This document shows, piece after piece, positions 1-7,922 of a stretch of 64,000 nt of DNA. The position numbers and the translations under genes are program-made. The notes under the pieces are model-generated. The model was not told the DNA's origin. It did not search any database and worked only from the letters and a program-made list of their open reading frames with translations. Position 1 is the stretch's first letter; each line of letters starts with the position of its first letter. The DNA comes from Sinomonas albida (lineage in GTDB: Bacteria; Actinomycetota; Actinomycetes; Actinomycetales; Micrococcaceae), in the NCBI RefSeq assembly GCF_004919045.1, contig NZ_SWDW01000012.1, forward strand, positions 1 through 64,000, written 5' to 3'.

Positions 1-55
1 TCGTCCCTCGCAGCGGCCTCCGCCGCCCGAGCCCAGAAACCGAAGTGCCTACAAC

Positions 56-133
56 GTCCTGAGACATCAAGTGTCAACAACGTCCTGAGACAGGAAGTGT
101 CCACGAGGTCCTGAGACATCACACGGCAAATCG
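56..133. repeat. three 26-bp direct repeats, possible insertion-sequence end
   Basis: The core GTCCTGAGACA starts at 56, 82 and 108, an exact 26-bp period, and flanking bases are partly conserved (AAGTGTC after the first two). Spaced repeats like this are typical of transposase-binding ends of insertion sequences, and similar motifs are common around actinobacterial elements. No transposase lies in the window, so any element would extend to the left of base 1. The assignment is an inference; the periodicity is directly visible. Confidence 0.6.
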
Positions 134-218
134 GGGGGTGTAGCTGTACCCGAGACGAGTGGGACGGCGGTGGGAGGGGTGGGAGACGAGACGAGGGGGA
201 GAGGCGCAGGATCGCCGG

Positions 219-1148
219 TCAGGCCTTGGGGCTCCACTTGGCGAGATCGGCCGCGTTGACGGCGGCGGCCATGAGCACGGCGGCCACGAACATGTGCACA
301 CCCACGAGCGGCGCCGGAATGCCCGTGTAGTACTGCGTGATGCCGATGGCGGCCTGCACGATGGTGAGCACGAGGAGCCAGACGACGGCGGAGCGGAACG
401 GGCCCTTGATGCGCCGGGAGAACACGACGGCCAGCGCGAACAGTGCGCCGAGGGTCACGAGGTACGCGGGCACGGCGTGGATGTGCGAGACGAGGTCCCA
501 GTCCAGGCCGTTGCGAGGCGCGTTGGCGTCGCCGGCGTGCGGGCCCGCGCCGGTGACGACGACGCCGAGGATCACCGCGAGTGCCACGGCGGCCGCGGTG
601 GCGATCATGACGGGCCGCATCGAACTAGGGAGCGCGGACAGGGCCTGCGCCATGTGCCTTCCAGTCCGGCCGTACGCCCGGTTGACGAGCAGCATCGCGA
701 AGACGACGAGCGCCATCGAGACGAGGAAGTGGAGGGCCACGACCCAGGGATTGAGGTCCGTGAGAACGGACACGCCGCCTATGACGGCCTGTGCGGGGAT
801 GCTCGCGAGCAGCGCGATCGCGAGCCAGAACAAGTCGCGACGCTCCTTGCGCAGCCTCCAGAGCGCGACGACCATCGCCACCGCGACGGCGGCGAGCACG
901 AACGTCAGGAGGCGGTTCCCGAACTCGATGACGCCGTGGTACCCCATCTCCGGTGTCGTGGTGATCGAGCTGGCAGTGCAGCGCGGCCATGTCGGGCAGC
1001 CCAGGCCCGAGGAGGTGAGCCGCACGGCGCCGCCCGTCACGATGAGGACGATCTGCCCGATGAGCGACGCGGCCGCGAGTGCGCGCACGCGCGCGTCGAC
1101 CTGGGCGGGGAGCCAGCCCACGAAGCGGCGGACGGCGGTCTGTGACAT
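219..1148 (-). CDS. ctaA: heme A synthase (COX15/CtaA family)
   Basis: A 309-residue polytopic membrane protein that oxidises heme O to heme A for aa3-type cytochrome oxidase. It has about eight hydrophobic segments, the Cys pair GLGCPTWPRC in the first extracytoplasmic loop, and four His in the expected contexts (GYHGVIEFGNR, VVALHFLVSM, SHIHAVPAYL, VGVHMF), which are the heme-binding positions of the family. The ATG at 1148 is preceded by GGAGAA; a longer in-frame extension to 1241 lacks family similarity. It lies downstream of an ABC-2 exporter and divergent from the suf genes, as in mycobacteria. Confidence 0.93.
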   Translation of the reverse strand: MSQTAVRRFVGWLPAQVDARVRALAAASLIGQIVLIVTGGAVRLTSSGLGCPTWPRCTASSITTTPEMGYHGVIEFGNRLLTFVLAAVAVAMVVALWRLRKERRDLFWLAIALLASIPAQAVIGGVSVLTDLNPWVVALHFLVSMALVVFAMLLVNRAYGRTGRHMAQALSALPSSMRPVMIATAAAVALAVILGVVVTGAGPHAGDANAPRNGLDWDLVSHIHAVPAYLVTLGALFALAVVFSRRIKGPFRSAVVWLLVLTIVQAAIGITQYYTGIPAPLVGVHMFVAAVLMAAAVNAADLAKWSPKA

Positions 1149-1189
1149 GGTCTGTTCTTCTCCAGGGTCAGGTGTCGGTGCGAAGTCGG

Positions 1190-1930
1190 TCAGTTCCACT
1201 TGAACCAGCGGACGGCGGCGATGCCCGCGGCTGCGCCCCACACCAGGATCGCGATGGCAGCGGGAAGGTCAAGGGTCCCATGAAGGAACGCGGCTCGAGC
1301 GGCATCGCCGAGCGCGCCCGAGGGGAGGTAGCCCACGATCCCGGCGATCTGCGAAGGGAGCCTGCTGCTCGGCATCGCGATGCCGCCAAAGACCCCGAAG
1401 AGGATCCAGACGAGGTTCGTGACGGCGAGTGTGGCCTCAGGGCGCGCGGTGCCCGCGATGAGCAGGCCCAGGGACGTGAACACCGCGGCGCCGACGGCCA
1501 GCAGGACGAGGCCGAGGATCGTGCCGCCAACCGGCGGACGCCAGCCGAGGAGCACGGCGACGCCGCCGATAACGATGACCTGCAGCGCGAAGACCACGAG
1601 CACTGCGATGACCTTGCCGGCGATGAGCCCGCCACGGCCGAGTGGCGTCGTGGAGAGGAAGCGCAGCACGCCGTAGCGGCGGTCGAAGCCGGTCGCGATG
1701 CCCTGACCCGTGAACCCGACGGACATGGTGCACAGGGCGAGCACGCCCGGCGCGGCGACGTCGATCCGGTTCGCCCCGAGGCCGTCGAGGAAGGGCGTCA
1801 CGGTGAGGCCCACGAGCGCAATGAGCGGGAGTACGAGCATGAGGACGAGCTGCTCGCCGTTGCGCAGCATCGCGATCGTTTCGTAGCGGCCCTGCTGCCA
1901 GACGCGCTGCGTCAGGGTTGCGGCGTTCAC
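1190..1930 (-). CDS. ABC-2 type transporter permease
   Basis: A 246-residue membrane protein with about six hydrophobic segments, matching the permease half of DrrB/ABC-2 type exporters. The GTG start at 1930 has GGGAG upstream and overlaps the stop of the ATPase gene by four bases, so the two are translationally coupled. It corresponds in position to Rv1457c beside the mycobacterial suf operon. The substrate is unknown; heme or metabolite export has been suggested from context in relatives, but nothing in the sequence decides it. Confidence 0.85.
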   Translation of the reverse strand: MNAATLTQRVWQQGRYETIAMLRNGEQLVLMLVLPLIALVGLTVTPFLDGLGANRIDVAAPGVLALCTMSVGFTGQGIATGFDRRYGVLRFLSTTPLGRGGLIAGKVIAVLVVFALQVIVIGGVAVLLGWRPPVGGTILGLVLLAVGAAVFTSLGLLIAGTARPEATLAVTNLVWILFGVFGGIAMPSSRLPSQIAGIVGYLPSGALGDAARAAFLHGTLDLPAAIAILVWGAAAGIAAVRWFKWN

Positions 1931-2919
1931 GCGGTCTCCCTTCCCGTGGCGGACACGGCCTCCTGGGCGGAGGCCTCCGCGATACCGAGGAAGACGTCCT
2001 CGAGGCTTCGGCTGCCCAGCTCGAGCGAAGTGGGCATGATGCCCCGGGCATCGAGCCATTGCGCGAGCGCGGAGAGGTGCGCGGTGGTGAGCTCCCCTTC
2101 CACCGTGTAGTGGCCCGCCGGCGCCTCCGTGACGCGCAGCCGGTCCGGGGCGTCGGCGAACGCCGCGGCAACGTCGAGACCCGCGGCCGCCCGGAGCGTG
2201 AGGCGGCGGGCCGCCGGCGAGGACGTGCCCAGGAGCTCCGCCACGGTGCCCTCGGCGACGATGCGGCCGCGGTCGAGGATCGCGACCCAGTCGGCGAGCC
2301 GCTCGGCGTCGTCGAGGAGGTGCGTCGTGAGGATGATGCCGAGTCCCTGCGTGCGGAGCTCGGTGATGAGATCGAAGACCATCTGGCGGGACTGCGGGTC
2401 GAGGCCCGCGCTTGGCTCGTCGAGGAACACTACTTCGGGGCGCCCCACGAGAGCGGCAGCGAGCGCGACGCGCTGCTTCTGGCCGCCGGAGAGCCGCCGG
2501 ATCGTGGTTCCGGAGAACTCGTTGAGACCGAGCCGCTCCGCGAGCTCGTCGACGGGCAGCGGATTCCGGTACATGCCCGCGACGTGACGCAGCAGCGGGA
2601 TCGGGCGGGACGACGGCGGGAGCCCGCCGTCCTGGAGCATGACCCCGACCCTGGCCCTGAGCTCAGCGTCGGCGGTCTGCGGGTCCTCGCCGAGGAGGCG
2701 GATCGTGCCTCCGGTGCGGCGGCGCAGTCCCTGCGCGCACTCGAGGGTCGTCGTCTTGCCCGCGCCGTTGACGCCGAGCAGGACCGTCACCTGGCCCGCG
2801 TGGGCGGAGAGGTCGACGCCGGCGAGCACCCGCTTCATGCGGCCCCCCTCGGCGGCGATCGGCCCGACGTCGTGGATCAATCCCTCGATCTCTAGGCAGG
2901 GGGTACCGGTTCTGAGCAC
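1927..2919 (-). CDS. ABC transporter ATP-binding protein (DrrA-like)
   Basis: A 330-residue ATPase partner of the ABC-2 permease. It carries Walker A (GVNGAGKTTT), the signature RLSGGQKQRVAL, Walker B with catalytic Glu (VVFLDEPSAGLD) and the H-loop TTHLLDD, followed by the C-terminal extension usual in DrrA-type exporters. The predicted start is a GTG at 2919, close to the divergent sufR promoter region; a shorter start is possible because the first 25 residues are poorly conserved. It is the first gene of the ATPase-permease-ctaA unit on this strand. Confidence 0.88.
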   Translation of the reverse strand: MLRTGTPCLEIEGLIHDVGPIAAEGGRMKRVLAGVDLSAHAGQVTVLLGVNGAGKTTTLECAQGLRRRTGGTIRLLGEDPQTADAELRARVGVMLQDGGLPPSSRPIPLLRHVAGMYRNPLPVDELAERLGLNEFSGTTIRRLSGGQKQRVALAAALVGRPEVVFLDEPSAGLDPQSRQMVFDLITELRTQGLGIILTTHLLDDAERLADWVAILDRGRIVAEGTVAELLGTSSPAARRLTLRAAAGLDVAAAFADAPDRLRVTEAPAGHYTVEGELTTAHLSALAQWLDARGIMPTSLELGSRSLEDVFLGIAEASAQEAVSATGRETA

Positions 2920-2943
2920 CCAATCATTCTACGCACGGTAGTA

Positions 2944-2989
2944 CAACGCTGCCCGTTGCGGACCGCTGCCTATGTGACGCATCAGTCAC
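2944..2989. promoter_or_regulatory. inverted repeats between the ABC operon and sufR, candidate SufR sites
   Basis: Two inverted repeats lie in the 134-bp divergent region. One is CAACG-N5-CGTTG (2944-2958), close to the CAAC-N6-GTTG element described for cyanobacterial SufR but with different spacing. The other is GTGAC-N6-GTCAC (2974-2989). SufR proteins are autoregulatory, so an operator is expected here. Which repeat, if either, is bound cannot be decided from sequence. Confidence 0.45.
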
Positions 2990-3053
2990 CCAACTAAGCC
3001 CCGCCTTACTAGAGGTGTGGGGCATATTAGGCAATGATTGTTTTGTGTATTCC

Positions 3054-3797
3054 GTGGCCAACCAGCAGTCGCGCGGCCGAGCTGTGCCTGTAGACGTCGA
3101 GGATCGCACGCGTGATCGCGTCCTCAGCGCCGTCCTCGAGCATGGCCCGGTGAGCGCAGCCGAGCTCGGCGAGATGCTGAGCGTGACGCCGGCCGCCGTG
3201 CGTCGCCATCTGGACGCTCTCACCAAGGACGGCGTGGTCGAGGTCAAGCGCATCGCGACCTCGGGAACGGGGGCGGGCCGCCCGTCGCGCCGATATGTCC
3301 TGACTTCGCGCGGCCAGTCCACGATCGGCGACGACTACCTCGACATCGCCCGCACCGCCCTGCATCGCCTCGCCGAGGTCGCGGGGCCCGGCGCCGTCGA
3401 GGATTTCGCCGAGGAGCGCTTCGCCGCCATGGAGCGCCGCTACCAGCCCATGGTCGACGCCGCGGGCGACGACGTCGCGGCTCGCTCGCGCGCGCTGGCC
3501 GAGGCGCTCACCAACGATGGCTTCGTGGCCTCCGCCGCGGACGTCACCAGCCGGGTTCCGCTCCCGGGCCACCTCGCGAGCGTCCAGCTGTGCCAGGGGC
3601 ACTGCCCGGTCCAGCAGCTCGCGGCCGAATTCCCCGTGTTCTGCGACACCGAGACGGCGGTGTTCTCGCGCCTGCTCGGCGTCGACGTGCGCCGTCTGTC
3701 GACCCTGGCCGGGGGCGGCCACGTGTGCACGACCCATATTCCGACCGGCCGCGGGGTCCACCGGACCTCCGTGCCGGAGACCGCAACTCCGCACTGA
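3054..3797 (+). CDS. sufR: SufR-type Fe-S cluster-sensing repressor
   Basis: A DNA-binding regulator (247 residues from the chosen start) of the suf Fe-S assembly operon. An N-terminal winged helix with SAAELGEMLSVTPAAVRRHL forms the helix-turn-helix. The C-terminal half has Cys at 180, 184, 197 and 225 (QLCQGHCPVQ, PVFCDTE, GHVCTT), matching the cluster-ligating cysteines of SufR. The reading frame is open upstream to a GTG at 3015; the GTG at 3054 is chosen because the extra residues look unlike coding sequence, but neither start has a clear ribosome site. It stands directly upstream of sufB. Confidence 0.88.
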   Translation: MANQQSRGRAVPVDVEDRTRDRVLSAVLEHGPVSAAELGEMLSVTPAAVRRHLDALTKDGVVEVKRIATSGTGAGRPSRRYVLTSRGQSTIGDDYLDIARTALHRLAEVAGPGAVEDFAEERFAAMERRYQPMVDAAGDDVAARSRALAEALTNDGFVASAADVTSRVPLPGHLASVQLCQGHCPVQQLAAEFPVFCDTETAVFSRLLGVDVRRLSTLAGGGHVCTTHIPTGRGVHRTSVPETATPH

Positions 3798-3828
3798 CGA
3801 CGAAACAATCCGACACTGAGAGGCCGTG

Positions 3829-5298
3829 ATGACGGATCAATTGGCCGAGAAGCATGCCGTGGACGTCGAGCCCACGGTCATCTCGGAGATTCTGGAGAAG
3901 AACCCCGAGCTCCACGGAATCGGCACGTACGAGTACGGCTGGGCCGACTCGGACAACGCCGGGGCCAACGCTCGCCGTGGACTCAACGAGGACGTGGTCC
4001 GCGACATCTCCGAGAAGAAGCGCGAGCCCGAATGGATGCTCGACCTCCGTCTCAAGGGGCTCAAGTACTTCGACCGCAAGCCCATGCCGCTGTGGGGCGC
4101 TGACCTCTCGGGCATCGACTTCGACAACATCAAGTACTTCGTGCGCTCCACCGAGAAGCAGGCTGCCTCGTGGGAGGACCTCCCCGAAGACATCCGCAAC
4201 ACGTACGAGAAGCTGGGCATCCCGGAGGCCGAGCGCAGCCGCCTTGTGGCCGGCGTCGCGGCGCAGTACGAGTCCGAGGTCGTCTACCACCAGATCCGCG
4301 AGGACCTCGAGAAGCAGGGCGTGATCTTCCTCGACACGGACACTGCTCTCAAGGAGCACCCGGAGTTCTTCCAGGAGTACTTCGGCACCGTGATCCCGGT
4401 GGGCGACAACAAGTTCGCCTCGCTCAACACGGCGGTGTGGTCGGGCGGCTCGTTCGTCTACGTCCCGAAGGGCGTCCACGTCGAGATCCCGCTCCAGGCC
4501 TACTTCCGCATCAACACCGAGAACATGGGCCAGTTCGAACGGACGCTCATCATCGCGGACGAGGACTCCTACGTCCACTACATCGAGGGCTGCACGGCCC
4601 CGATCTACACGTCGGACTCGCTGCATTCCGCCGTCGTCGAGATCGTCGTGAAGAAGGGCGCGCGCGTCCGGTACACCACGATCCAGAACTGGTCGAACAA
4701 CGTCTACAACCTCGTCACGAAGCGCGCCATCTGCCACGAGGGCGCCACGATGGAGTGGATCGACGGCAACATCGGCTCCAAGGTGACCATGAAGTACCCG
4801 GCCGTCTACCTCGTGGGCGAGCACGCCAAGGGCGAGACGCTCTCGATCGCGTTCGCGGGCGAGGGCCAGCACCAGGACACGGGCTCGAAGATGGTGCACA
4901 TCGCGCCGAACACGAAGTCGTCGATCGTCTCGAAGTCCGTGGCCCGCGGCGGCGGCCGCGCGGCCTACCGCGGCCTGGTCCAGGTCCGCGAGGGTGCCAA
5001 GCACTCGGCGAACACGGTTCGCTGCGACGCGCTGCTCGTGGACACGATCTCCCGCTCGGACACCTACCCCTACATCGACATCCGCGAGGACGATGTGGTG
5101 CTCGGCCACGAGGCCACGGTGTCCCGGGTGAGCGAGGAGCAGCTGTTCTACCTCATGTCCCGCGGCCTCCCGGAGGACGAGGCCATGGCGATGATCGTGC
5201 GCGGCTTCATCGAGCCGATCGCGCGCGAGCTGCCCATGGAGTACGCCCTCGAGCTGAACCGCCTCATTGAACTGCAGATGGAAGGGTCCGTCGGTTGA
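3829..5298 (+). CDS. sufB: Fe-S cluster assembly scaffold SufB
   Basis: A 489-residue scaffold subunit of the SufBCD complex, which builds Fe-S clusters in the cytoplasm. The C-terminal beta-helix core has the conserved [19 protein letters not shown] stretch, the catalytic Cys in NTVRCDALL and the Glu in [17 protein letters not shown], the positions needed for cluster assembly in the E. coli protein. The ATG at 3829 has GAGAGG six bases upstream; a GTG one codon earlier is also possible. Its stop overlaps the sufD start by one base (TGATG). Confidence 0.96.
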   Translation: MTDQLAEKHAVDVEPTVISEILEKNPELHGIGTYEYGWADSDNAGANARRGLNEDVVRDISEKKREPEWMLDLRLKGLKYFDRKPMPLWGADLSGIDFDNIKYFVRSTEKQAASWEDLPEDIRNTYEKLGIPEAERSRLVAGVAAQYESEVVYHQIREDLEKQGVIFLDTDTALKEHPEFFQEYFGTVIPVGDNKFASLNTAVWSGGSFVYVPKGVHVEIPLQAYFRINTENMGQFERTLIIADEDSYVHYIEGCTAPIYTSDSLHSAVVEIVVKKGARVRYTTIQNWSNNVYNLVTKRAICHEGATMEWIDGNIGSKVTMKYPAVYLVGEHAKGETLSIAFAGEGQHQDTGSKMVHIAPNTKSSIVSKSVARGGGRAAYRGLVQVREGAKHSANTVRCDALLVDTISRSDTYPYIDIREDDVVLGHEATVSRVSEEQLFYLMSRGLPEDEAMAMIVRGFIEPIARELPMEYALELNRLIELQMEGSVG

Positions 5299-6578
5299 TG
5301 ACTGGAATCACTGAAGAGGCTACGAAGGACGGGGCCCGCATCGGCGCGCCGTCGATCGAGGGCTTCACCGAGGAGGGCGAGAGCCTTTCGCCGACGCCCG
5401 TCGTCACGGGTCCCCTCGGCGGCGCCGCGTCGAAGAGCCACTCCCACGGCGGCGGCTACGGGATTCCGGACAGCTCGCGCGCGGGCCGTCTCACCTCGTA
5501 CCGGCTCGCCGACTTCCCGGAGCTGAAGGGCACCGAGGAGGAATGGCGCTTCACGCCGCTGCGTCGCCTTGGCGGGCTCCACAAGGACGCGCTCGACGGC
5601 GCCGCCCCCGCGGTCGTGGTCGAGGCGCCGGAGTCGGTCCGCGTCGAGACGGTCGGCCGTGACGACTCCCGCGTCGGGTCTGCCGGCATCCCCGAGGATC
5701 GGGTCTCCGCGAACGCGTGGGCGCACTTCGCCGACGCGACCGTTGTGACCATCCCGGCCGGGGCCGAGCTCGAGGAGCGCATCAGCGTGAACCTCACGGG
5801 CGCGGGTCTCGCCGCGTCCGCCCAGCACGTGGTGATCGTCGCCGAGGAAGGCGCGCGTGCCGTCGTCGTCCTCAACCACGAGGGCCAGGCGGTCGTCTCG
5901 GAGAACGTCGAGATCGTGGTCGGCGACCGCGCCGACCTCACGCTCGTGACGCTGCAGGAGTGGACCGACGACTCGATCCACGTCTCCTCGCAGCAGGTCA
6001 AGGTGGGCCGTGAGGCGAAGATCAAGCACGTTTCGGTGAGCCTGGGCGGCTCGCTCGTCCGCCTCACGCCGACGGTCCGCTTCGCGGAGCCCGGCGGCGA
6101 GGCGCAGGTGTTCGGCCTCTACTTCGCGGACGCGGGGCAGCACCTCGAGCACCGGACGTTTGTGGACCACGCGCAGCCCAACTGCATCTCCAACGTCCTG
6201 TTCAAGGGCGCGCTGCAGGGGAAGGACGCCCACACGGTGTGGGTCGGCGACGTGCTCATCCAGAAGCAGGCCGAGGGCACGGACAGCTACGAGAAGAACC
6301 AGAACCTGGTCCTCACCGACGGCTGCCGCGCGGACTCCGTTCCGAACCTCGAGATCGAGACGGGCCTCATCGCCGGAGCCGGCCACGCGAGCGCGACCGG
6401 CCGCTTCGACGACGAGCACCTGTTCTACCTCATGGCCCGCGGCATCCCGGAGGATGTGGCCCGCCGCCTCGTGGTGCGCGGCTTCCTGCACGAGATCATC
6501 CAGAAGATCGGCGTTCCGTCCATCGAAGAGCACCTCGTCGAGGCGGTCGAGCGCGAGCTCGAAGCCGGAGACAACTGA
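5298..6578 (+). CDS. sufD: Fe-S cluster assembly protein SufD
   Basis: A 426-residue paralogue of SufB that completes the SufBC2D scaffold. It shares the beta-helix fold, with FKGALQGKDAHTVWVGDV, QNLVLTDGCRADSVPNLEIE and the C-terminal LFYLMARGIPEDVARRLVVRGF segment seen in both proteins. A Gly/His-rich stretch near residue 50 (SHSHGGGYG) joins the variable N-terminal part to the core. The ATG at 5298 overlaps the sufB stop. It is followed by 75 bp with two strong hairpins before sufC. Confidence 0.95.
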   Translation: MTGITEEATKDGARIGAPSIEGFTEEGESLSPTPVVTGPLGGAASKSHSHGGGYGIPDSSRAGRLTSYRLADFPELKGTEEEWRFTPLRRLGGLHKDALDGAAPAVVVEAPESVRVETVGRDDSRVGSAGIPEDRVSANAWAHFADATVVTIPAGAELEERISVNLTGAGLAASAQHVVIVAEEGARAVVVLNHEGQAVVSENVEIVVGDRADLTLVTLQEWTDDSIHVSSQQVKVGREAKIKHVSVSLGGSLVRLTPTVRFAEPGGEAQVFGLYFADAGQHLEHRTFVDHAQPNCISNVLFKGALQGKDAHTVWVGDVLIQKQAEGTDSYEKNQNLVLTDGCRADSVPNLEIETGLIAGAGHASATGRFDDEHLFYLMARGIPEDVARRLVVRGFLHEIIQKIGVPSIEEHLVEAVERELEAGDN

Positions 6579-6590
6579 CCCCCAAGGATT

Positions 6591-6638
6591 GGTTCCGGCG
6601 GCGCCGGAACCCTCAGCACTGAGCCCGGCGCGCCGGGC
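6591..6638. promoter_or_regulatory. paired hairpins in the sufD-sufC gap
   Basis: Two perfect inverted repeats are stacked in the 75-bp gap. GGTTCCGGC and GCCGGAACC (6591-6611) enclose three bases. GCCCGGCGCGCCGGGC (6623-6638) is a fully palindromic 16-mer. No T-run follows, so they are unlikely to be classical terminators. RNA processing, stability control or attenuation between the scaffold genes and the ATPase gene is possible. Confidence 0.5.
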
Positions 6639-6653
6639 ACAAGGAGAACACAC

Positions 6654-7433
6654 ATGTCGACTCTGGAGATCAAGGACCTGCACGTCTCGATCGAGACCGA
6701 GCAGGGCGTCAAGGAGATCCTCAAAGGCGTGACGCTCACCGTGAAGACGGGCGAGACGCACGCGATCATGGGCCCGAACGGCTCTGGCAAGTCCACGCTC
6801 GCCTCGACGATCGCGGGCCACCCGCGCTACACGGTCACGTCGGGCACGATCACGCTCGACGGCGAGGACGTCCTCGCGATGAGCGTGGACGAGCGCGCGC
6901 GGGCGGGCCTGTTCCTCGCGATGCAGTACCCGGTCGAGGTCCCCGGCGTGACCATGACGAACTTCCTCCGCACTGCGAAGACCGCGATCGACGGCAAGGC
7001 CCCGGCCATCCGCACGTGGACCAAGGAAGTCAAGGAGGCGATGGCCCAGCTGCGCATCGACGCCGACTTCGCCCAGCGCAACGTGAACGAGGGCTTCTCC
7101 GGCGGCGAGAAGAAGCGCGTCGAGATCCTTCAGCTCGAGCTCTTCAAGCCCAAGTTCGCGGTGCTCGACGAGACCGACTCGGGTCTCGACGTCGACGCCC
7201 TCAAGGTGGTCTCCGAGGGCGTCAACCGCGCCCAGGCGGAGGGCAACATGGGCACGCTGCTCATCACCCACTACACGCGGATCCTGCGCTACATCAAGCC
7301 GGAGTTCGTCCACGTGTTCGTCGACGGCAAGATCGCCGAGCAGGGCGGCCCCGAGCTCGCCGACCGCCTCGAGGAAGAGGGCTACGACCGCTACCTCGCC
7401 GGCGCCGGCTCCGCGGTGCAGGCCTCGATCTAA
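6654..7433 (+). CDS. sufC: SufC ATPase of the SufBCD complex
   Basis: A 259-residue soluble ABC ATPase that drives conformational change in SufBCD. It shows Walker A (GPNGSGKSTL), the SufC-type signature GFSGGEKKRVEI, Walker B (AVLDETDSGLD) and the switch His in LITHYTRIL. The ATG at 6654 has AAGGAG seven bases upstream. It is followed after nine bases by sufT. Length and motifs are normal for the family. Confidence 0.96.
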   Translation: MSTLEIKDLHVSIETEQGVKEILKGVTLTVKTGETHAIMGPNGSGKSTLASTIAGHPRYTVTSGTITLDGEDVLAMSVDERARAGLFLAMQYPVEVPGVTMTNFLRTAKTAIDGKAPAIRTWTKEVKEAMAQLRIDADFAQRNVNEGFSGGEKKRVEILQLELFKPKFAVLDETDSGLDVDALKVVSEGVNRAQAEGNMGTLLITHYTRILRYIKPEFVHVFVDGKIAEQGGPELADRLEEEGYDRYLAGAGSAVQASI

Positions 7434-7442
7434 GGAGACACT

Positions 7443-7790
7443 GTGACTGATTCCCAGCCTGCGGCTGGACTCGAGCCGGCCCCGACGGCGATCGAGGACG
7501 TCGAGGAGCGGCTCAAGGACGTGATCGATCCCGAGCTCGGCGTGAACGTCGTGGATCTGGGACTGGTCTACGGCCTCGAGTACGGCGAAGACGGGACGCT
7601 GCTCATCAGCATGACGCTCACCACGGCGGCGTGCCCGCTGACCGACATCCTCGAGGAGCAGGTCGGCACGGCCCTCGACGGCGTCGTGGACGAATGGCGC
7701 CTCAACTGGGTGTGGATGCCCCCGTGGGGCCCCGAGCGGATCACCGAGGACGGCCGCGACCAGATGCGCGCCCTCGGCTTCAACATCTGA
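7443..7790 (+). CDS. sufT: SufT / DUF59 Fe-S maturation protein
   Basis: A 115-residue DUF59 (MIP18-like) protein. It contains the family hallmarks VIDPELGVNVVDLGLVY and the conserved Cys in TTAACPLTDILEEQV. SufT proteins act late in Fe-S delivery; the M. tuberculosis equivalent is Rv1466. The GTG at 7443 has AAGGAG upstream. In most actinobacteria sufS and sufU stand between sufC and this gene; here sufT follows sufC directly. Confidence 0.9.
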   Translation: MTDSQPAAGLEPAPTAIEDVEERLKDVIDPELGVNVVDLGLVYGLEYGEDGTLLISMTLTTAACPLTDILEEQVGTALDGVVDEWRLNWVWMPPWGPERITEDGRDQMRALGFNI

Positions 7791-7922
7791 GGCGTCCTTC
7801 AACAAGCGCCTCGAGCGCCCTGAGCGCCACCGACGACGGCGATGCCCCGCAAGGCGCGTCAAGCGCCGTCATCGTGCGGATCGCGCCGCGCCCGGCAGGC
7901 CCGCGCCGCATAAACTCGGAGG

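Noticed and set aside
3544..7862. Very long minus-strand open frames opposite sufB, sufD and sufC
   Set aside because: They are antisense shadows of high-GC coding sequence, with low-complexity Arg/Asp/Leu-rich translations and no family features.
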